A stretch of DNA of 64,000 nucleotides. Source: Lysobacterales bacterium (GTDB lineage: Bacteria; Pseudomonadota; Gammaproteobacteria; Xanthomonadales; Rhodanobacteraceae). Location of the stretch: the NCBI GenBank assembly GCA_014338185.1, contig QUBV01000008.1:1-64000 (forward strand), in the 5' to 3' direction. The position numbers and the translations under genes are program-made. Below are positions 36,867-45,845 of this stretch, one piece after another (positions within the stretch are counted from its first letter, which is position 1; each line of letters begins with the position of its first letter). Below the pieces are notes generated by a model. It was not told the DNA's origin. It searched no databases and worked only from the letters and a program-made list of their open reading frames with translations.

Positions 36867-37625
36867 ATGCCGAAGTCCCTCCCGACCACGTCACCCACAA
36901 CCGAGCCGCGACCACTGGCCTACCTGCGCCTGCGCGCCGATCTGGTGCAGGCGATCGACTCGGGCGAACTCGGCCCCGGCCATGCGCTGCCGGGCGAGCG
37001 CGAGCTCGCGCGCCGGCACGGCGTGTCGCGCGTGACCGTGCGCAAGGCCCTGGCCGGTCTGGTCGCCGACGGCCGGCTCGTGCAACGCCACGGCGCCGGC
37101 ACCTTCGTCAGCGAACGCATCGTCAAGTCGTTCTCGCACCTGACCAGTTTCAGCGACGACCTGCGCGCACGCGGACTGGCGCCGCACACGCGCACGCTCG
37201 CGCAGGAGCGCGGCGAGGTGACGCCCGAGGAGGCGATGGCGCTCAATCTCTCGCCCGGCGCGCGCGTGCTGCGGCTGCGGCGCCTGCGCCATGGCGGCGA
37301 CGAGCCGCTGGCGATCGAGCGCAGCGTGATCCCCGAGTTCGCGTTGCCCGAGGGCACCGAACTGGCCGCCTCGCTGTACGAAACGCTCGACCGCTTCGGC
37401 CTGCGCCCGCGGCGTGCGCTGCAACGCCTGCGCGCGGTGGCCTGCGATGCCGAGGCCGCGCGCCTGCTCGGCGTGGCCAACGGCAGCGCGTGCCTGCTGA
37501 TCGAGCGGCGCGGCTTCCTCGACGACGCGCGCGTGGTCGAGTTCACCCAATCCCTGTACCGCGGCGATGCCTACGACTTCGTCGCCGAACTCACGAGCAT
37601 CGACCATGACCACGACCGTGCCTGA
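36867..37625 (+). CDS. GntR family (HutC subfamily) regulator, NagR-like
   Basis: 252 residues. The N-terminal winged helix is ALPGERELARRHGVSRVTVR followed by KALAGLVADGRLVQRHGAGTFV. The C-terminal domain is the UTRA/HutC ligand fold (FSDDLRARGLAP, LRRLRHGGDEPLAIERS, FTQSLYRGDAYDFV). It begins an operon with nagB-II and nagA, so it probably senses an amino-sugar phosphate such as glucosamine 6-phosphate. The last 20 bases overlap the start of nagB-II. Operator-like repeats lie immediately upstream. Confidence 0.88.
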   Translation: MPKSLPTTSPTTEPRPLAYLRLRADLVQAIDSGELGPGHALPGERELARRHGVSRVTVRKALAGLVADGRLVQRHGAGTFVSERIVKSFSHLTSFSDDLRARGLAPHTRTLAQERGEVTPEEAMALNLSPGARVLRLRRLRHGGDEPLAIERSVIPEFALPEGTELAASLYETLDRFGLRPRRALQRLRAVACDAEAARLLGVANGSACLLIERRGFLDDARVVEFTQSLYRGDAYDFVAELTSIDHDHDRA

Positions 37626-38649
37626 ACCCGCCACCACCCACATGCATCGCGAGATCGGCGAGAGCGCCGCGGCGATCGCGCACCAGCGCAAGGCCAATGC
37701 GGCGACGCTGCGTTCGCTCGCGCTGGAACTGCGCGTGGCACCGCCACGCTTCGTCGTGACCGCCGCGCGCGGCAGCTCCGACAACGCGGCCACCTATGCC
37801 AAGTACCTGATCGAAACCCAGCTGGGCCTGGCCACGGCCTCGGCGGCGCCTTCGATCCAGTCGGTGTACGCGGTGCAGCCGCACTGGCGCGACGCCCTGT
37901 TCCTGGCGATCTCACAGTCGGGCCGCAGCCCCGACCTGCTGCGCCAGGCCGAGGCCGCCAAGCGCAGCGGCGCGCGCGTGGTGGCGCTGGTCAACGCGCC
38001 CGATTCACCGCTGGCGGCGCTGGCCCACACCGTGCTGCCGTTGCACGCGGGTCCCGAACTGAGCGTGGCGGCCACCAAGAGCTACCTGTGCTCGCTCAGC
38101 ATGATCGCCGACCTGGTCGCGCACTGGAGCGCCGACGCCGCGCTCGATTCGGCGCTGGCGCAGTTGCCGGCGGCGCTGGGCAGCGCGCGTGCGTTCGACT
38201 GGTCGGCACTGGTCGAGGACTTGGTCGATGCCCGCAACCTGTTCGTGGTCGGCCGCGGGCTGGGCCTGTCGGCGGCACAGGAAGCCGCGCTCAAGCTCAA
38301 GGAAACCTGCGGCCTGCACGCCGAGGCGTTCAGCGCCGCCGAAGTGCAGCACGGCCCGATGGCGCTGGTCGATGATGGCTTTCCGGTGCTGTTCTTCACC
38401 CAACCCGACGACACGCTCGCGAGCACGCTCGCGATCGCCGCCACCTTCCGCACTCGCGCGGCGCGTGTGCGCATCGCGCGCGCCGATGCCGGCACCGGCG
38501 ATTTGCCCTATGCGGCCACGCTCCATCCGGCCTGCGCGCCGATCGCGGCGGTGCACGCGTTCTATCATGCGGCCAACGCGCTGGCACTACGGCGTGGCCG
38601 CAACCCCGACGTGCCGCCGCACCTGCGCAAGGTCACGGAGACGGTGTGA
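37606..38649 (+). CDS. nagB2: SIS-domain glucosamine-6-phosphate deaminase (NagB-II/AgaS type)
   Basis: 347 residues with two SIS (sugar isomerase) domains and no glutaminase domain, unlike GlmS. Motifs are MHREIGESAAAIAHQ, TAARGSSDNAATYAKYLIE, ISQSGRSPDLLRQAEAAKRSG and LKLKETCGLHAEAFSAAEVQ HGP. With nagA next to it and a NagR-like regulator before it, deamination and isomerisation of glucosamine 6-phosphate to fructose 6-phosphate is the most likely role. The chosen ATG lies inside the end of the regulator gene. The stop overlaps the start of nagA. Confidence 0.9.
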   Translation: MTTTVPEPATTHMHREIGESAAAIAHQRKANAATLRSLALELRVAPPRFVVTAARGSSDNAATYAKYLIETQLGLATASAAPSIQSVYAVQPHWRDALFLAISQSGRSPDLLRQAEAAKRSGARVVALVNAPDSPLAALAHTVLPLHAGPELSVAATKSYLCSLSMIADLVAHWSADAALDSALAQLPAALGSARAFDWSALVEDLVDARNLFVVGRGLGLSAAQEAALKLKETCGLHAEAFSAAEVQHGPMALVDDGFPVLFFTQPDDTLASTLAIAATFRTRAARVRIARADAGTGDLPYAATLHPACAPIAAVHAFYHAANALALRRGRNPDVPPHLRKVTETV

Positions 38650-39794
38650 TGACAAGCGCATTCAGCAACGGCCGCGTGTTGCTCGACGGCGGCTGGCGCG
38701 ACGATGTCGCGGTGCTGGTCGATGACGCGCGCATCAGCGCGATCGTCGCCGCGACCGATCCGCGCGTGGCCGCGGCCGACCGCGTGCACGACCTCGACGG
38801 CCACCACCTGCTGCCCGGCTTCATCGACGTGCAGGTCAATGGCGGCGGCGGCGTACTGTTCAACGACGACCCCGGCGTCGAGACGATCGCGCGCATCGGC
38901 GCCGCGCACGCGCGCTTCGGCACCTGCGGCTTCCTGCCCACGCTGGTGAGCGACGACCTCGCCACCATGCGTGCCGCGATCGCCGCTGTCGATGCGGCGA
39001 TCGTGCAGGGCGTGCCCGGCGTGCTCGGCATCCACCTCGAAGGTCCCTACATCGCCCCGGCCCGGCGTGGCGCACATGACCCGCGCCAGTTCCGCGTGCC
39101 GGGCGCCGACGAGATCGAGCTGGTGTGCTCGCTGCGCCATGGCGTGACCGTGCTCACGCTCGCACCGGAGTGCGTCACGCCCGCACTGGTGCATGAGTTC
39201 AGCCGCCGCGGCGTGCTCGTGTGCCTGGGCCACAGCGATGCCAGCCACGCCCAGGCACGCGCCGCGCTCGATGCCGGTGCGCGCGGTTTCACCCACCTGT
39301 ACAACGCGATGTCGCCGCTGCAGGGGCGGGCGCCGGGCATGGTCGGCGCGGCGCTGGAGGACCGCGACAGCTGGTGCGGCATCATCGTCGATGGCCACCA
39401 CGTCGATGCCGCGAGCCTGCGCGTGGCGCTGGCGGCCAAGCCGCGCGGCAAGCTCATGCTGGTCACCGACGCGATGCCGCCGGTGGGCGCCGACGCCGCC
39501 GACTTCATGCTCGCGGGCCAGCGGGTGAGCGTGCGCGACGGGCGCTGCGTGAACGCGGCCGGCTCGCTCGCGGGCTCCGCGCTGGACATGGCCACCGCGC
39601 TGCGCAACACCATGACCTGGCTGGATGTGTCGCTGGCCGAGGCCGCGCGCATGGCGGCGACCTACCCCGCGCAATTCCTCGGGCTCGCACAGCACAGCGG
39701 GCGCATCGCCGCCGGCTGCCGCGCCGATCTGCTCGAAGTTGCCGCCGATGGCACGCTGCTGCGCGTGCACCAGGCACCGCCGCACGCGCGTTGA
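38649..39794 (+). CDS. nagA: N-acetylglucosamine-6-phosphate deacetylase
   Basis: 381 residues, an amidohydrolase barrel. Signatures are LPGFIDVQVNGGGGVLFNDD, GIHLEGPYIAP with the metal-binding glutamate, CLGHSDASHAQA, GFTHLYNAMSPLQGR with metal histidines, and LVTDAMPPVGA with the catalytic aspartate. It removes the acetyl group from GlcNAc 6-phosphate before NagB-II acts. It begins at the ATG in GTGATGA, overlapping the nagB-II stop by one base; the GTG one codon earlier is an alternative start. No GlcNAc kinase is in the window. Confidence 0.95.
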   Translation: MTSAFSNGRVLLDGGWRDDVAVLVDDARISAIVAATDPRVAAADRVHDLDGHHLLPGFIDVQVNGGGGVLFNDDPGVETIARIGAAHARFGTCGFLPTLVSDDLATMRAAIAAVDAAIVQGVPGVLGIHLEGPYIAPARRGAHDPRQFRVPGADEIELVCSLRHGVTVLTLAPECVTPALVHEFSRRGVLVCLGHSDASHAQARAALDAGARGFTHLYNAMSPLQGRAPGMVGAALEDRDSWCGIIVDGHHVDAASLRVALAAKPRGKLMLVTDAMPPVGADAADFMLAGQRVSVRDGRCVNAAGSLAGSALDMATALRNTMTWLDVSLAEAARMAATYPAQFLGLAQHSGRIAAGCRADLLEVAADGTLLRVHQAPPHAR

Positions 39795-39836
39795 CCCGCA
39801 CCCGAGCCGCGCGCAGGGAGCGGCGCGGCGGGAAAA

Positions 39837-39909
39837 TGGGCCCGGAAGGATTCGAACCTTCGACCAAGGGATTATGAGTCCCCTGCACTAACCGCTGTGC
39901 TACAGGCCC
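39837..39909 (-). tRNA. tRNA with CAU anticodon, probably tRNA-Ile2 (alternatively elongator Met)
   Basis: The minus strand folds into a full cloverleaf: acceptor GGGCCTG/CGGGCCC, D stem GCAC/GTGC, anticodon stem GGGGA/TCCCT with loop CTCATAA, and T arm GAAGG-TTCGAAT-CCTTC. The anticodon is CAT. The run ACTCATAATC, CTTGGTCG resembles the lysidine-modified tRNA-Ile2 of enterics (ileX). The location downstream of rpoD, as ileX is in E. coli, supports that reading. No CCA is encoded: the discriminator A is followed by TTTTCCC. Confidence 0.9.
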
Positions 39910-39925
39910 GCAAGACCGGCGCGCG

Positions 39926-39954
39926 AGTCTAATGGATCGATCGCGCCCGCCCAA
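39926..39954 (-). promoter_or_regulatory. Promoter candidate of the tRNA gene
   Basis: On the minus strand TTGGGC (39949-39954) and TAGACT (39926-39931) are separated by 17 bases, and the -10 hexamer is followed by a GC-rich CGCGCGCC discriminator of the kind seen at stable-RNA promoters. Transcription would begin about 10 bases before the mature tRNA. Confidence 0.55.
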
Positions 39955-39975
39955 CCGTGGACATCATCGCGCGCT

Positions 39976-41523
39976 TCAGGGGCTGTCGAAGCCATCCTGC
40001 AGGATCGTGTCGTCCGCCAGTGCCGCCTGCAGCGCGGCCCACACGTCGATGCGGCCCCAGCCGGCCTGGTGGTTGGGGCGGTCCGCAAGCGTGAGCCCGC
40101 CACAACCGCTGTTGTACGGATCGGTGATCCCTTGCCACACCGCAGTGTCGCGCAGCAGTTGCGCGACCTGCTGCGGATGGCCCCTGAGCGCGGGCAGTGC
40201 CGACATCAGCAATGCGGCCGCACCGGCCACGTGCGGCGCGGCCATGCTGGTGCCGCTCTTGTTGCCGTAACTGTTGGTGGCATCGCGCAAGGCCGAGCGT
40301 ACGCCCGCGCCGGGCGCGACCACGTCGGGATGGACATGGGTGGCGCCCGCGACCGGACCGCGGCTGGAGAACGCCGCGATCGCATCGGCGGCATTGCTCG
40401 CGCCGACCACGAAGGCGCTGTCGTAGGTCGCCGGCGGATCGCCGATCGTGTTGCACGCCGGGCCATCGTTGCCTGCGGCCGCGACGAACAGGATGCCGCC
40501 GGCCACCACGTTGTCGACCGCGGCACGGATTTCCTCGCCGCTGCTGCAGCCTTCCGTGGCGAGGCAGCCCCACGAGTTGCTGCTCACGTCGGGCGCGCGA
40601 TCGGGATCGGGATTCTGGCCGTTGGCATCGGTCGGCGCCAGCGTCCATTGCATGCACTCGATGTAGCGCGCAGGCGTGCCGTAGCCAGCGGCCATGTTGC
40701 GGCAACCGATCCACTGCGCGCCCGGTGCGACACCGATCTGGTTGGCGCCGCCATCGTCGCCGATCACGGTGCCGGTCACGTGGGTGCCGTGGCCGTAGTC
40801 GTCACACGGCGCGCCGGCATCGTTGCCGCACGAGTTGCCCGCGGCATCGTGGATCGCATCGTGCCAGTTGTAGGCATGGCTCGCGCTGCTGCCGTTCCAG
40901 CCGCGATAGTGCGGCCGCAACGCGGCGTGATCCCAGCGTATGCCGGTATCGGCCACGGCGACCACGACGCCCTGACCGGTATGGCCGAGCGCCCACACGG
41001 CCGGCGCGTTGATCTGCGCCACGCCGTATTCGATGGCGGCGGGCGCATGGCCGGCGCGGGCGGGGCGCGCGGCCTGCGGCAGCGCCTGCGCCAGCCGCGG
41101 GTTGGCGCGAATGTGGGCGATGTCGTCGCGCGCGGCCAGCAGCGCCAACGTCGCGGGTGTGGTGCGCACCCACACCACATTCGCGATCCACCACGCGCGA
41201 TGCTCGACGCCCTGCCCGCGCAGCCATGCGCGCAGGTCCGCCTGCTGCGCATCCGCGCGTGCCCGCAGCGCATCGACCAGCACGTGCCGGCGGATGCGCG
41301 GATCGACCGCGGCCGCCAGCGGCGCGAGCATGGGTCGACTCTGATCGGGCAGCACGAGCAGTGCCTCGACGGTGCCATCGCGCGCGACCCGCTCCAGCAC
41401 CGCGGGCTCGATCGTGGCGGCGCAGGCCGGTGCGGCCAGCAGCGCCCAGGCGACTGCGGCAAGGCAGCGCAGGCGTGGCGCGGGACGGATCGTGGCGGAA
41501 ACGCGGGTGCGGGATCGGATCAT
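39976..41523 (-). CDS. Secreted subtilisin-like serine protease (S8) with GFD tail
   Basis: 515 residues. A signal peptide (AAVAWALLAAPACA) is followed by a roughly 120-residue propeptide-like region, then the peptidase domain. The catalytic triad is Asp in VAVADTGIRWDH, His in DDYGHGTHVTGT and Ser in SGTSMAAPHVAG; the oxyanion Asn lies in VAAAGNDGPACN. Several paired cysteines (NSCGNDAGAPC, GCLATEGC) suggest disulfides. The protein ends DDTILQDGFDSP, closely like the tails of the beta-helix and GH5-like proteins 16-20 kb away. It lies downstream of rpoD in the same direction but is unlikely to be functionally linked. Confidence 0.9.
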   Translation of the reverse strand: MIRSRTRVSATIRPAPRLRCLAAVAWALLAAPACAATIEPAVLERVARDGTVEALLVLPDQSRPMLAPLAAAVDPRIRRHVLVDALRARADAQQADLRAWLRGQGVEHRAWWIANVVWVRTTPATLALLAARDDIAHIRANPRLAQALPQAARPARAGHAPAAIEYGVAQINAPAVWALGHTGQGVVVAVADTGIRWDHAALRPHYRGWNGSSASHAYNWHDAIHDAAGNSCGNDAGAPCDDYGHGTHVTGTVIGDDGGANQIGVAPGAQWIGCRNMAAGYGTPARYIECMQWTLAPTDANGQNPDPDRAPDVSSNSWGCLATEGCSSGEEIRAAVDNVVAGGILFVAAAGNDGPACNTIGDPPATYDSAFVVGASNAADAIAAFSSRGPVAGATHVHPDVVAPGAGVRSALRDATNSYGNKSGTSMAAPHVAGAAALLMSALPALRGHPQQVAQLLRDTAVWQGITDPYNSGCGGLTLADRPNHQAGWGRIDVWAALQAALADDTILQDGFDSP

Positions 41524-41659
41524 CGGGCGCGCCGGCGGCAGCCGGAATCAGTGGGTCCGGCGCAGTCTACGCACGCGCCCGCACCCTGTCATGCCGGTCC
41601 GGCGCAGGCACGGCGCCCGCGCAGGATGCGGACGCCGGCCTGATGCGCGTGGGCCGCGC

Positions 41660-43507
41660 TCACTCGATGTCGAGGAACGAGCGCAACTGCTCCGAACGGC
41701 TCGGATGCCGCAGCTTGCGCAGCGCCTTGGCTTCGATCTGGCGGATGCGCTCGCGGGTGACGTCGAACTGCTTGCCGACTTCCTCCAGCGTGTGATCGGT
41801 GTTCATGTCGATGCCAAAGCGCATGCGCAGCACCTTGGCCTCGCGCGGGGTGAGCCCGGCGAGCACGTCGCGCACGGTTTCCATGAGACCGATGTTGGTG
41901 GACGAATCCACCGGCGACACGATCGCCGCATCCTCGATGAAGTCGCCCAGGTGCGAATCCTCGTCGTCGCCGATCGGGGTTTCCATCGAGATCGGTTCCT
42001 TGGCGATCTTGAGCACCTTGCGGATCTTGTCCTCGGGCATTTCCATCTTGACCGCGAGTTCGTCCGGGGTCGGCTCGCGACCCATTTCCTGCAGCATCTG
42101 GCGCGAGATGCGGTTGAGCTTGTTGATCGTCTCGATCATGTGCACGGGGATGCGGATCGTGCGCGCCTGGTCGGCGATCGAGCGCGTGATCGCCTGGCGG
42201 ATCCACCAGGTGGCATAGGTCGAGAACTTGTAGCCGCGGCGGTATTCGAACTTGTCGACCGCCTTCATGAGGCCGATGTTGCCTTCCTGGATGAGGTCGA
42301 GGAACTGCAGGCCGCGGTTGGTGTACTTCTTCGCGATCGAGATCACCAGGCGCAGGTTGGCCTCGACCATCTCCTTCTTGGCGCGGCGCGCCTTGGCCTC
42401 GCCGATCGACATCGCGCGATTGATCTCCTTGATCTCGGCGATGCCCAGGTACAGCATCTTCTCGATCGCCACGAGCTTTTCCTGCTCGCCCACGATCGCG
42501 TCGCGCTGGCCCCGCAGCGCCGGCGACCACTTCTGGCGCTTGCGCGCGAGTTCATCGGCCCACTCGAGGTTGGTCTCGTTGGCCGGGAACAGCTTGACGA
42601 AGTCCTTGCGCGGCATGTGCGCATGCTTGACGCACAGGTCGCCGATCACACGCTCGTGGTGGCGGATGGTGTTGACCACCTCGCGCAGCTTCTTGACGAA
42701 GCCGTCGATCATGATCGCGGGCAGCTTGAGCTTGAGGAACGCGGCCGCCATCTCGTCGCGCACCTTGAGCGCCTTGCGATCGGCGGCGCCGTGCTTGTCG
42801 GCCAACTTCTGGAACTTGGCGTAGATCTGCCGCAGTTCGTCCATGCGCCGCGCGACTTCGGCCAGATCGAGGCCGGTGTCGACCGGATCGCCATCGTCGC
42901 TGCTGCCGTCCTCGTCCTCGTCGTCCTCGTCACCCTCGGCATCGGACGCGACCACGGTCTCGGCGATGACGATGTCGGGCTGCTCCACGTCGGCAAAACC
43001 CGCGAGCACTTCCGACAGGCGCTTCTTGCCCTCGGTGTGCTGGTCATACTCCTCGACCAGCAGCTGGATCGACCACGGGAAGTTGGCGAGCGCGCTCTGC
43101 ACCTGGCCCAGGCCTTCCTCGATGCGCTTGGCGATCGCGATCTCGCCCTCGCGCGTGAGCAGTTCCACCGTGCCCATCTCGCGCATGTACATGCGCACCG
43201 GATCGGTGGTGCGGCCCACTTCGGCATCGACCGCGCTGAGCACCGCGACCGCTTCTTCGGTGGCGGTGTCGTCATCGGCGGTGACTGGCGCTTCCGCGAG
43301 CAGGGTCTCGGTGTCGGGTGCGACTTCGTGCACCTCGATGCCCATGTCGTTGATCATGCCGATGATGTCTTCGATCTGCTCCGGGTCGACGATGTCGTCG
43401 GGCAGGTGGTCGTTGACTTCGGCATAGGTCAGGTAGCCCTGCTCCTTGCCCTTGATGATCAGGGTCTTGATCTCGGACTGCTGCTCCTGGTTGTGTTCTG
43501 CGGCCAT
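41660..43507 (-). CDS. rpoD: RNA polymerase primary sigma factor (sigma-70)
   Basis: 615 residues. Region 1.1 is present ([20 protein letters not shown]), as are the non-conserved acidic insert ([17 protein letters not shown]), region 2 ([20 protein letters not shown] preceded by YKFST), region 3, and region 4 ending [20 protein letters not shown] and [13 protein letters not shown]. The chosen ATG starts [13 protein letters not shown]; an upstream in-frame ATG adds an atypical extension. It directs housekeeping transcription. Neither rpsU nor dnaG is adjacent, unlike the enteric macromolecular synthesis operon; dtd precedes it. Confidence 0.97.
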   Translation of the reverse strand: MAAEHNQEQQSEIKTLIIKGKEQGYLTYAEVNDHLPDDIVDPEQIEDIIGMINDMGIEVHEVAPDTETLLAEAPVTADDDTATEEAVAVLSAVDAEVGRTTDPVRMYMREMGTVELLTREGEIAIAKRIEEGLGQVQSALANFPWSIQLLVEEYDQHTEGKKRLSEVLAGFADVEQPDIVIAETVVASDAEGDEDDEDEDGSSDDGDPVDTGLDLAEVARRMDELRQIYAKFQKLADKHGAADRKALKVRDEMAAAFLKLKLPAIMIDGFVKKLREVVNTIRHHERVIGDLCVKHAHMPRKDFVKLFPANETNLEWADELARKRQKWSPALRGQRDAIVGEQEKLVAIEKMLYLGIAEIKEINRAMSIGEAKARRAKKEMVEANLRLVISIAKKYTNRGLQFLDLIQEGNIGLMKAVDKFEYRRGYKFSTYATWWIRQAITRSIADQARTIRIPVHMIETINKLNRISRQMLQEMGREPTPDELAVKMEMPEDKIRKVLKIAKEPISMETPIGDDEDSHLGDFIEDAAIVSPVDSSTNIGLMETVRDVLAGLTPREAKVLRMRFGIDMNTDHTLEEVGKQFDVTRERIRQIEAKALRKLRHPSRSEQLRSFLDIE

Positions 43508-43815
43508 GGGAATTCCGGAAAAGTGCAAGATGCGGGACAAAGGAAAAAGAGTGTAGGAGCCGCGTCAAGGGCGACCCGGATGCTCTCGCCGATTGTGTAA
43601 AACGATGTGCGACGGCCCTGTCGAACGGCTGCGGATCGCCAAAATCCGCCTGCCCTGGGCCCCTTGCCACGAACTCAAACCTCGGCGAAGCCGGCACTGC
43701 CTGTGCCATGGTCTGCGCGCGCGCCCCGCATGCGTCTGAATAAACATCTGCAAATCAACCGCTTGCGTGCCAACCATGCGATCAACCCGCGCCAATCGGC
43801 GTGCCGCGGGAACGC
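43508..43815. other. Intergenic region upstream of rpoD
   Basis: 308 bases between dtd and rpoD, both leftward. It must contain at least one rpoD promoter, but no pair of -35/-10 hexamers with correct spacing was convincing; TTGACG and TACACT occur on the minus strand only 7 bases apart. A small GGCAC-N5-GTGCC hairpin lies near 43692-43707. No gene is supported here. Confidence 0.45.
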
Positions 43816-44256
43816 TCAGCGCGCCTCCAGCCAGAACGTCACCGGTCCGTCGTTGACGAGCCGGACCTGCATATGGGCGCCAAAGCGTCCGATTTCCACC
43901 CCGGCGTGACGCTGGCGGGCCAGCTCGACCAGGCGCTCGAACCAGTGCTGCGCGGCCGCGGGCTCCGCGGCGGTGGAAAACCCCGCGCGCATGCCCGAGC
44001 GCGTATCGGCCGCCAGCGTGAACTGCGACACCAGCAACAGGCCGCCGCCGGTGTCGGCCAGCGAACGATTCATGCGCCCCTGCGCGTCGGCGAACATGCG
44101 ATAGCCGAGCATGCGCTCGAGCAGCCGCTGCGCCTGCGCCTCGCCGTCGTGCGGCTGCACCCCGACCAGCGCCAGCAGGCCCGCGCCGATCGCGCCGACG
44201 GTGGCGCCATCCACCTCGACACTGGCCTGGGTCACGCGCTGGAGCAAGGCAATCAT
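43816..44256 (-). CDS. dtd: D-aminoacyl-tRNA deacylase
   Basis: 146 residues, the normal length. MIALLQRVTQASVEVDG, the active-site LLLVSQFTLAADTRSGMRAG (SQFTL) and the C-terminal VRLVNDGPVTFWLE (cis-Gly-Pro-like NxGPVT motif) are diagnostic. It cleaves D-amino acids from mischarged tRNAs. An upstream in-frame ATG adds nine residues, but the chosen start matches the family. It is divergent from the acyltransferase gene. Confidence 0.95.
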   Translation of the reverse strand: MIALLQRVTQASVEVDGATVGAIGAGLLALVGVQPHDGEAQAQRLLERMLGYRMFADAQGRMNRSLADTGGGLLLVSQFTLAADTRSGMRAGFSTAAEPAAAQHWFERLVELARQRHAGVEIGRFGAHMQVRLVNDGPVTFWLEAR

Positions 44257-44351
44257 CACCACATCCGCGATCGGGGCACGCATCGTCGCCGCGCGCCAGC
44301 GCGCGCGTCAATGCACCCGTGCAGGCGACGCCGCCACGCGCCGCACCTACA

Positions 44352-45275
44352 ATGGACATGCCCATGCCCGATACCCCGATGACCTGGCCAATCGCGCTGC
44401 TGTACGCCTGCCTGCGCGTGTTCGGCTTCCTGCCGCTGCGCCTCGTCCATGCCCTGGGCGGCGGTCTCGGCCACATCGCCTGGGCCCTGCATGGGCGCTC
44501 GCGACGCCTTGCCGAACGCAACCTCGCCCTCGTACTAACGCACAACGGCGCCGATTCCAGACAGGCGATCGCGAAAAAAACCGTAATCGAGACCGGACGT
44601 TCGCTGGCCGAAGTGCTGTCGATGTGGGGCGGCGGCCCGCAGCGCGCGCTGCGGCACGTGGTCGAGGTGCACGGCCGCGACCTGTTCGAGGCGGCGCTGG
44701 CCAGCGGACGCGGACTCATCATCGCCGCGCCACACCTGGGCTGCTGGGAACTGCTCAACTACTGGCTGGCCGCGCAGCGACCGCTGGCCATCCTGTACCG
44801 CGCGCCGCGCCAGCGCGCGCTGGAGCCGCTGCTGCGCCGCGTGCGCGGCGTGCCCGGAGTCGAGCAGATCCGCGCCGACGGCAGCGGCGTGCGCGCGCTG
44901 TACCGGCGCCTGTCGGCGGGCGGCATGGTCGGCATCCTGCCCGACCAGCAACCGCGCGGCGGCGAAGGCGTGCAGGCGCCGCTGTTCGGCGTGCCCGCGC
45001 CGACCATGGTGTTGCTGCCGCGCCTGGCCGAGCGTACCGGTGCGACGGTGTTGTTCGCATTCATGCAACGACTGCCGCGCGGCGCTGGCTTCCGCCTGCA
45101 CATCCTGCCCGCACCCGTCGGCATCGCCGATCCCGACCTCGAACGCGCCTGCACCGCCCTCAACCGCGGTGTCGAGCAGTGCGTCGCACTCGCGTTCGAG
45201 CAGTACCAGTGGACCTACAAACGCTGGCCCGGGGAAGCACGCGCCGCGCCCGCCGAGGCAAGCCCCGCGCCCTGA
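44352..45275 (+). CDS. Lipid A biosynthesis acyltransferase, LpxL/LpxM (HtrB) family
   Basis: About 307 residues. The acyltransferase motif is AAPHLGCWELLNYW (HxxxxE), followed by LYRAPRQRALEPLL, a conserved arginine region, and GILPDQQPRGGEGVQAPLFG; it ends YQWTYKRWPG as in this family. It adds a secondary acyl chain to lipid A at the inner membrane. The start is uncertain because four closely spaced ATG codons occur (44352, 44358, 44364, 44379) and none has a good ribosome-binding site. LpxL versus LpxM cannot be decided here. Confidence 0.88.
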   Translation: MDMPMPDTPMTWPIALLYACLRVFGFLPLRLVHALGGGLGHIAWALHGRSRRLAERNLALVLTHNGADSRQAIAKKTVIETGRSLAEVLSMWGGGPQRALRHVVEVHGRDLFEAALASGRGLIIAAPHLGCWELLNYWLAAQRPLAILYRAPRQRALEPLLRRVRGVPGVEQIRADGSGVRALYRRLSAGGMVGILPDQQPRGGEGVQAPLFGVPAPTMVLLPRLAERTGATVLFAFMQRLPRGAGFRLHILPAPVGIADPDLERACTALNRGVEQCVALAFEQYQWTYKRWPGEARAAPAEASPAP

Positions 45276-45370
45276 CCCCCCATTCGCGGGGTACAGCCTG
45301 CGGCTGCGCCTGACTAGCATGCCCGGCACGACACGCCCGCAGCGGGCGTGCGGCAATCCAGGGGAACACC

Positions 45371-45826
45371 ATGTCCAGCCAACCCGGCACGCCGTCGACA
45401 CGGCCGCGCCTGCTCGTCCCTGCGGGCGTCGCCAGCGCACTGGCGCTGGCCATGCTCGCGTCGTGGACTCCGGTCCGCGACGCGGACGCGACGGCGGCGA
45501 CGGCGCGCCAGGCGATCGGACCGGGCACGCGCTTCGACCACGTCGCGGTGTTTTCCCGCGGTACGCCCGCCGCCGCGATCGAAGGCTGGCGCCAAACGGT
45601 GCTCGCACACGCGCACGTCCAGGCCTGCGCCACCGGGCGAGCCTGCCTCGTGCGCGCACTGCGGCTGTCCGCGCTCGGTGCGGCCGGCGCCGAGGTGCTC
45701 GCCTTCGACCTCGCCGCCGACACGCCGCCGACCGAGCGCCACGCGCTGCTGGCGGCCGCGCTCACGGCGCAGCCGCGCGCCCGCCTCTGCCATGCCTGCA
45801 CGCCGTTGCAGGCCACTGCCCAATGA
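45371..45826 (+). CDS. Hypothetical exported protein, 151 residues
   Basis: A good AGGGGA ribosome-binding site precedes the ATG. The protein has a basic N-terminus and one hydrophobic segment (LLVPAGVASALALAMLASW), so it is exported or membrane-anchored. The rest is Ala-rich with four cysteines (ACATGRACLV, LCHAC) that could form disulfides. I do not recognise a family. It lies about 20 bases before the next gene and may be co-transcribed with it. Confidence 0.6.
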   Translation: MSSQPGTPSTRPRLLVPAGVASALALAMLASWTPVRDADATAATARQAIGPGTRFDHVAVFSRGTPAAAIEGWRQTVLAHAHVQACATGRACLVRALRLSALGAAGAEVLAFDLAADTPPTERHALLAAALTAQPRARLCHACTPLQATAQ

Positions 45827-45845
45827 ACCTTCCACCGTGGATGCC

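Noticed and set aside
37606-38649. GlmS (glutamine-fructose-6-phosphate aminotransferase)
   Set aside because: It has the two SIS domains but lacks the N-terminal glutaminase domain and lies in a catabolic nag operon.
43508-43660. TTGACG...TACACT as the rpoD promoter
   Set aside because: The two hexamers are only 7 bases apart, far from the required spacing of about 17.
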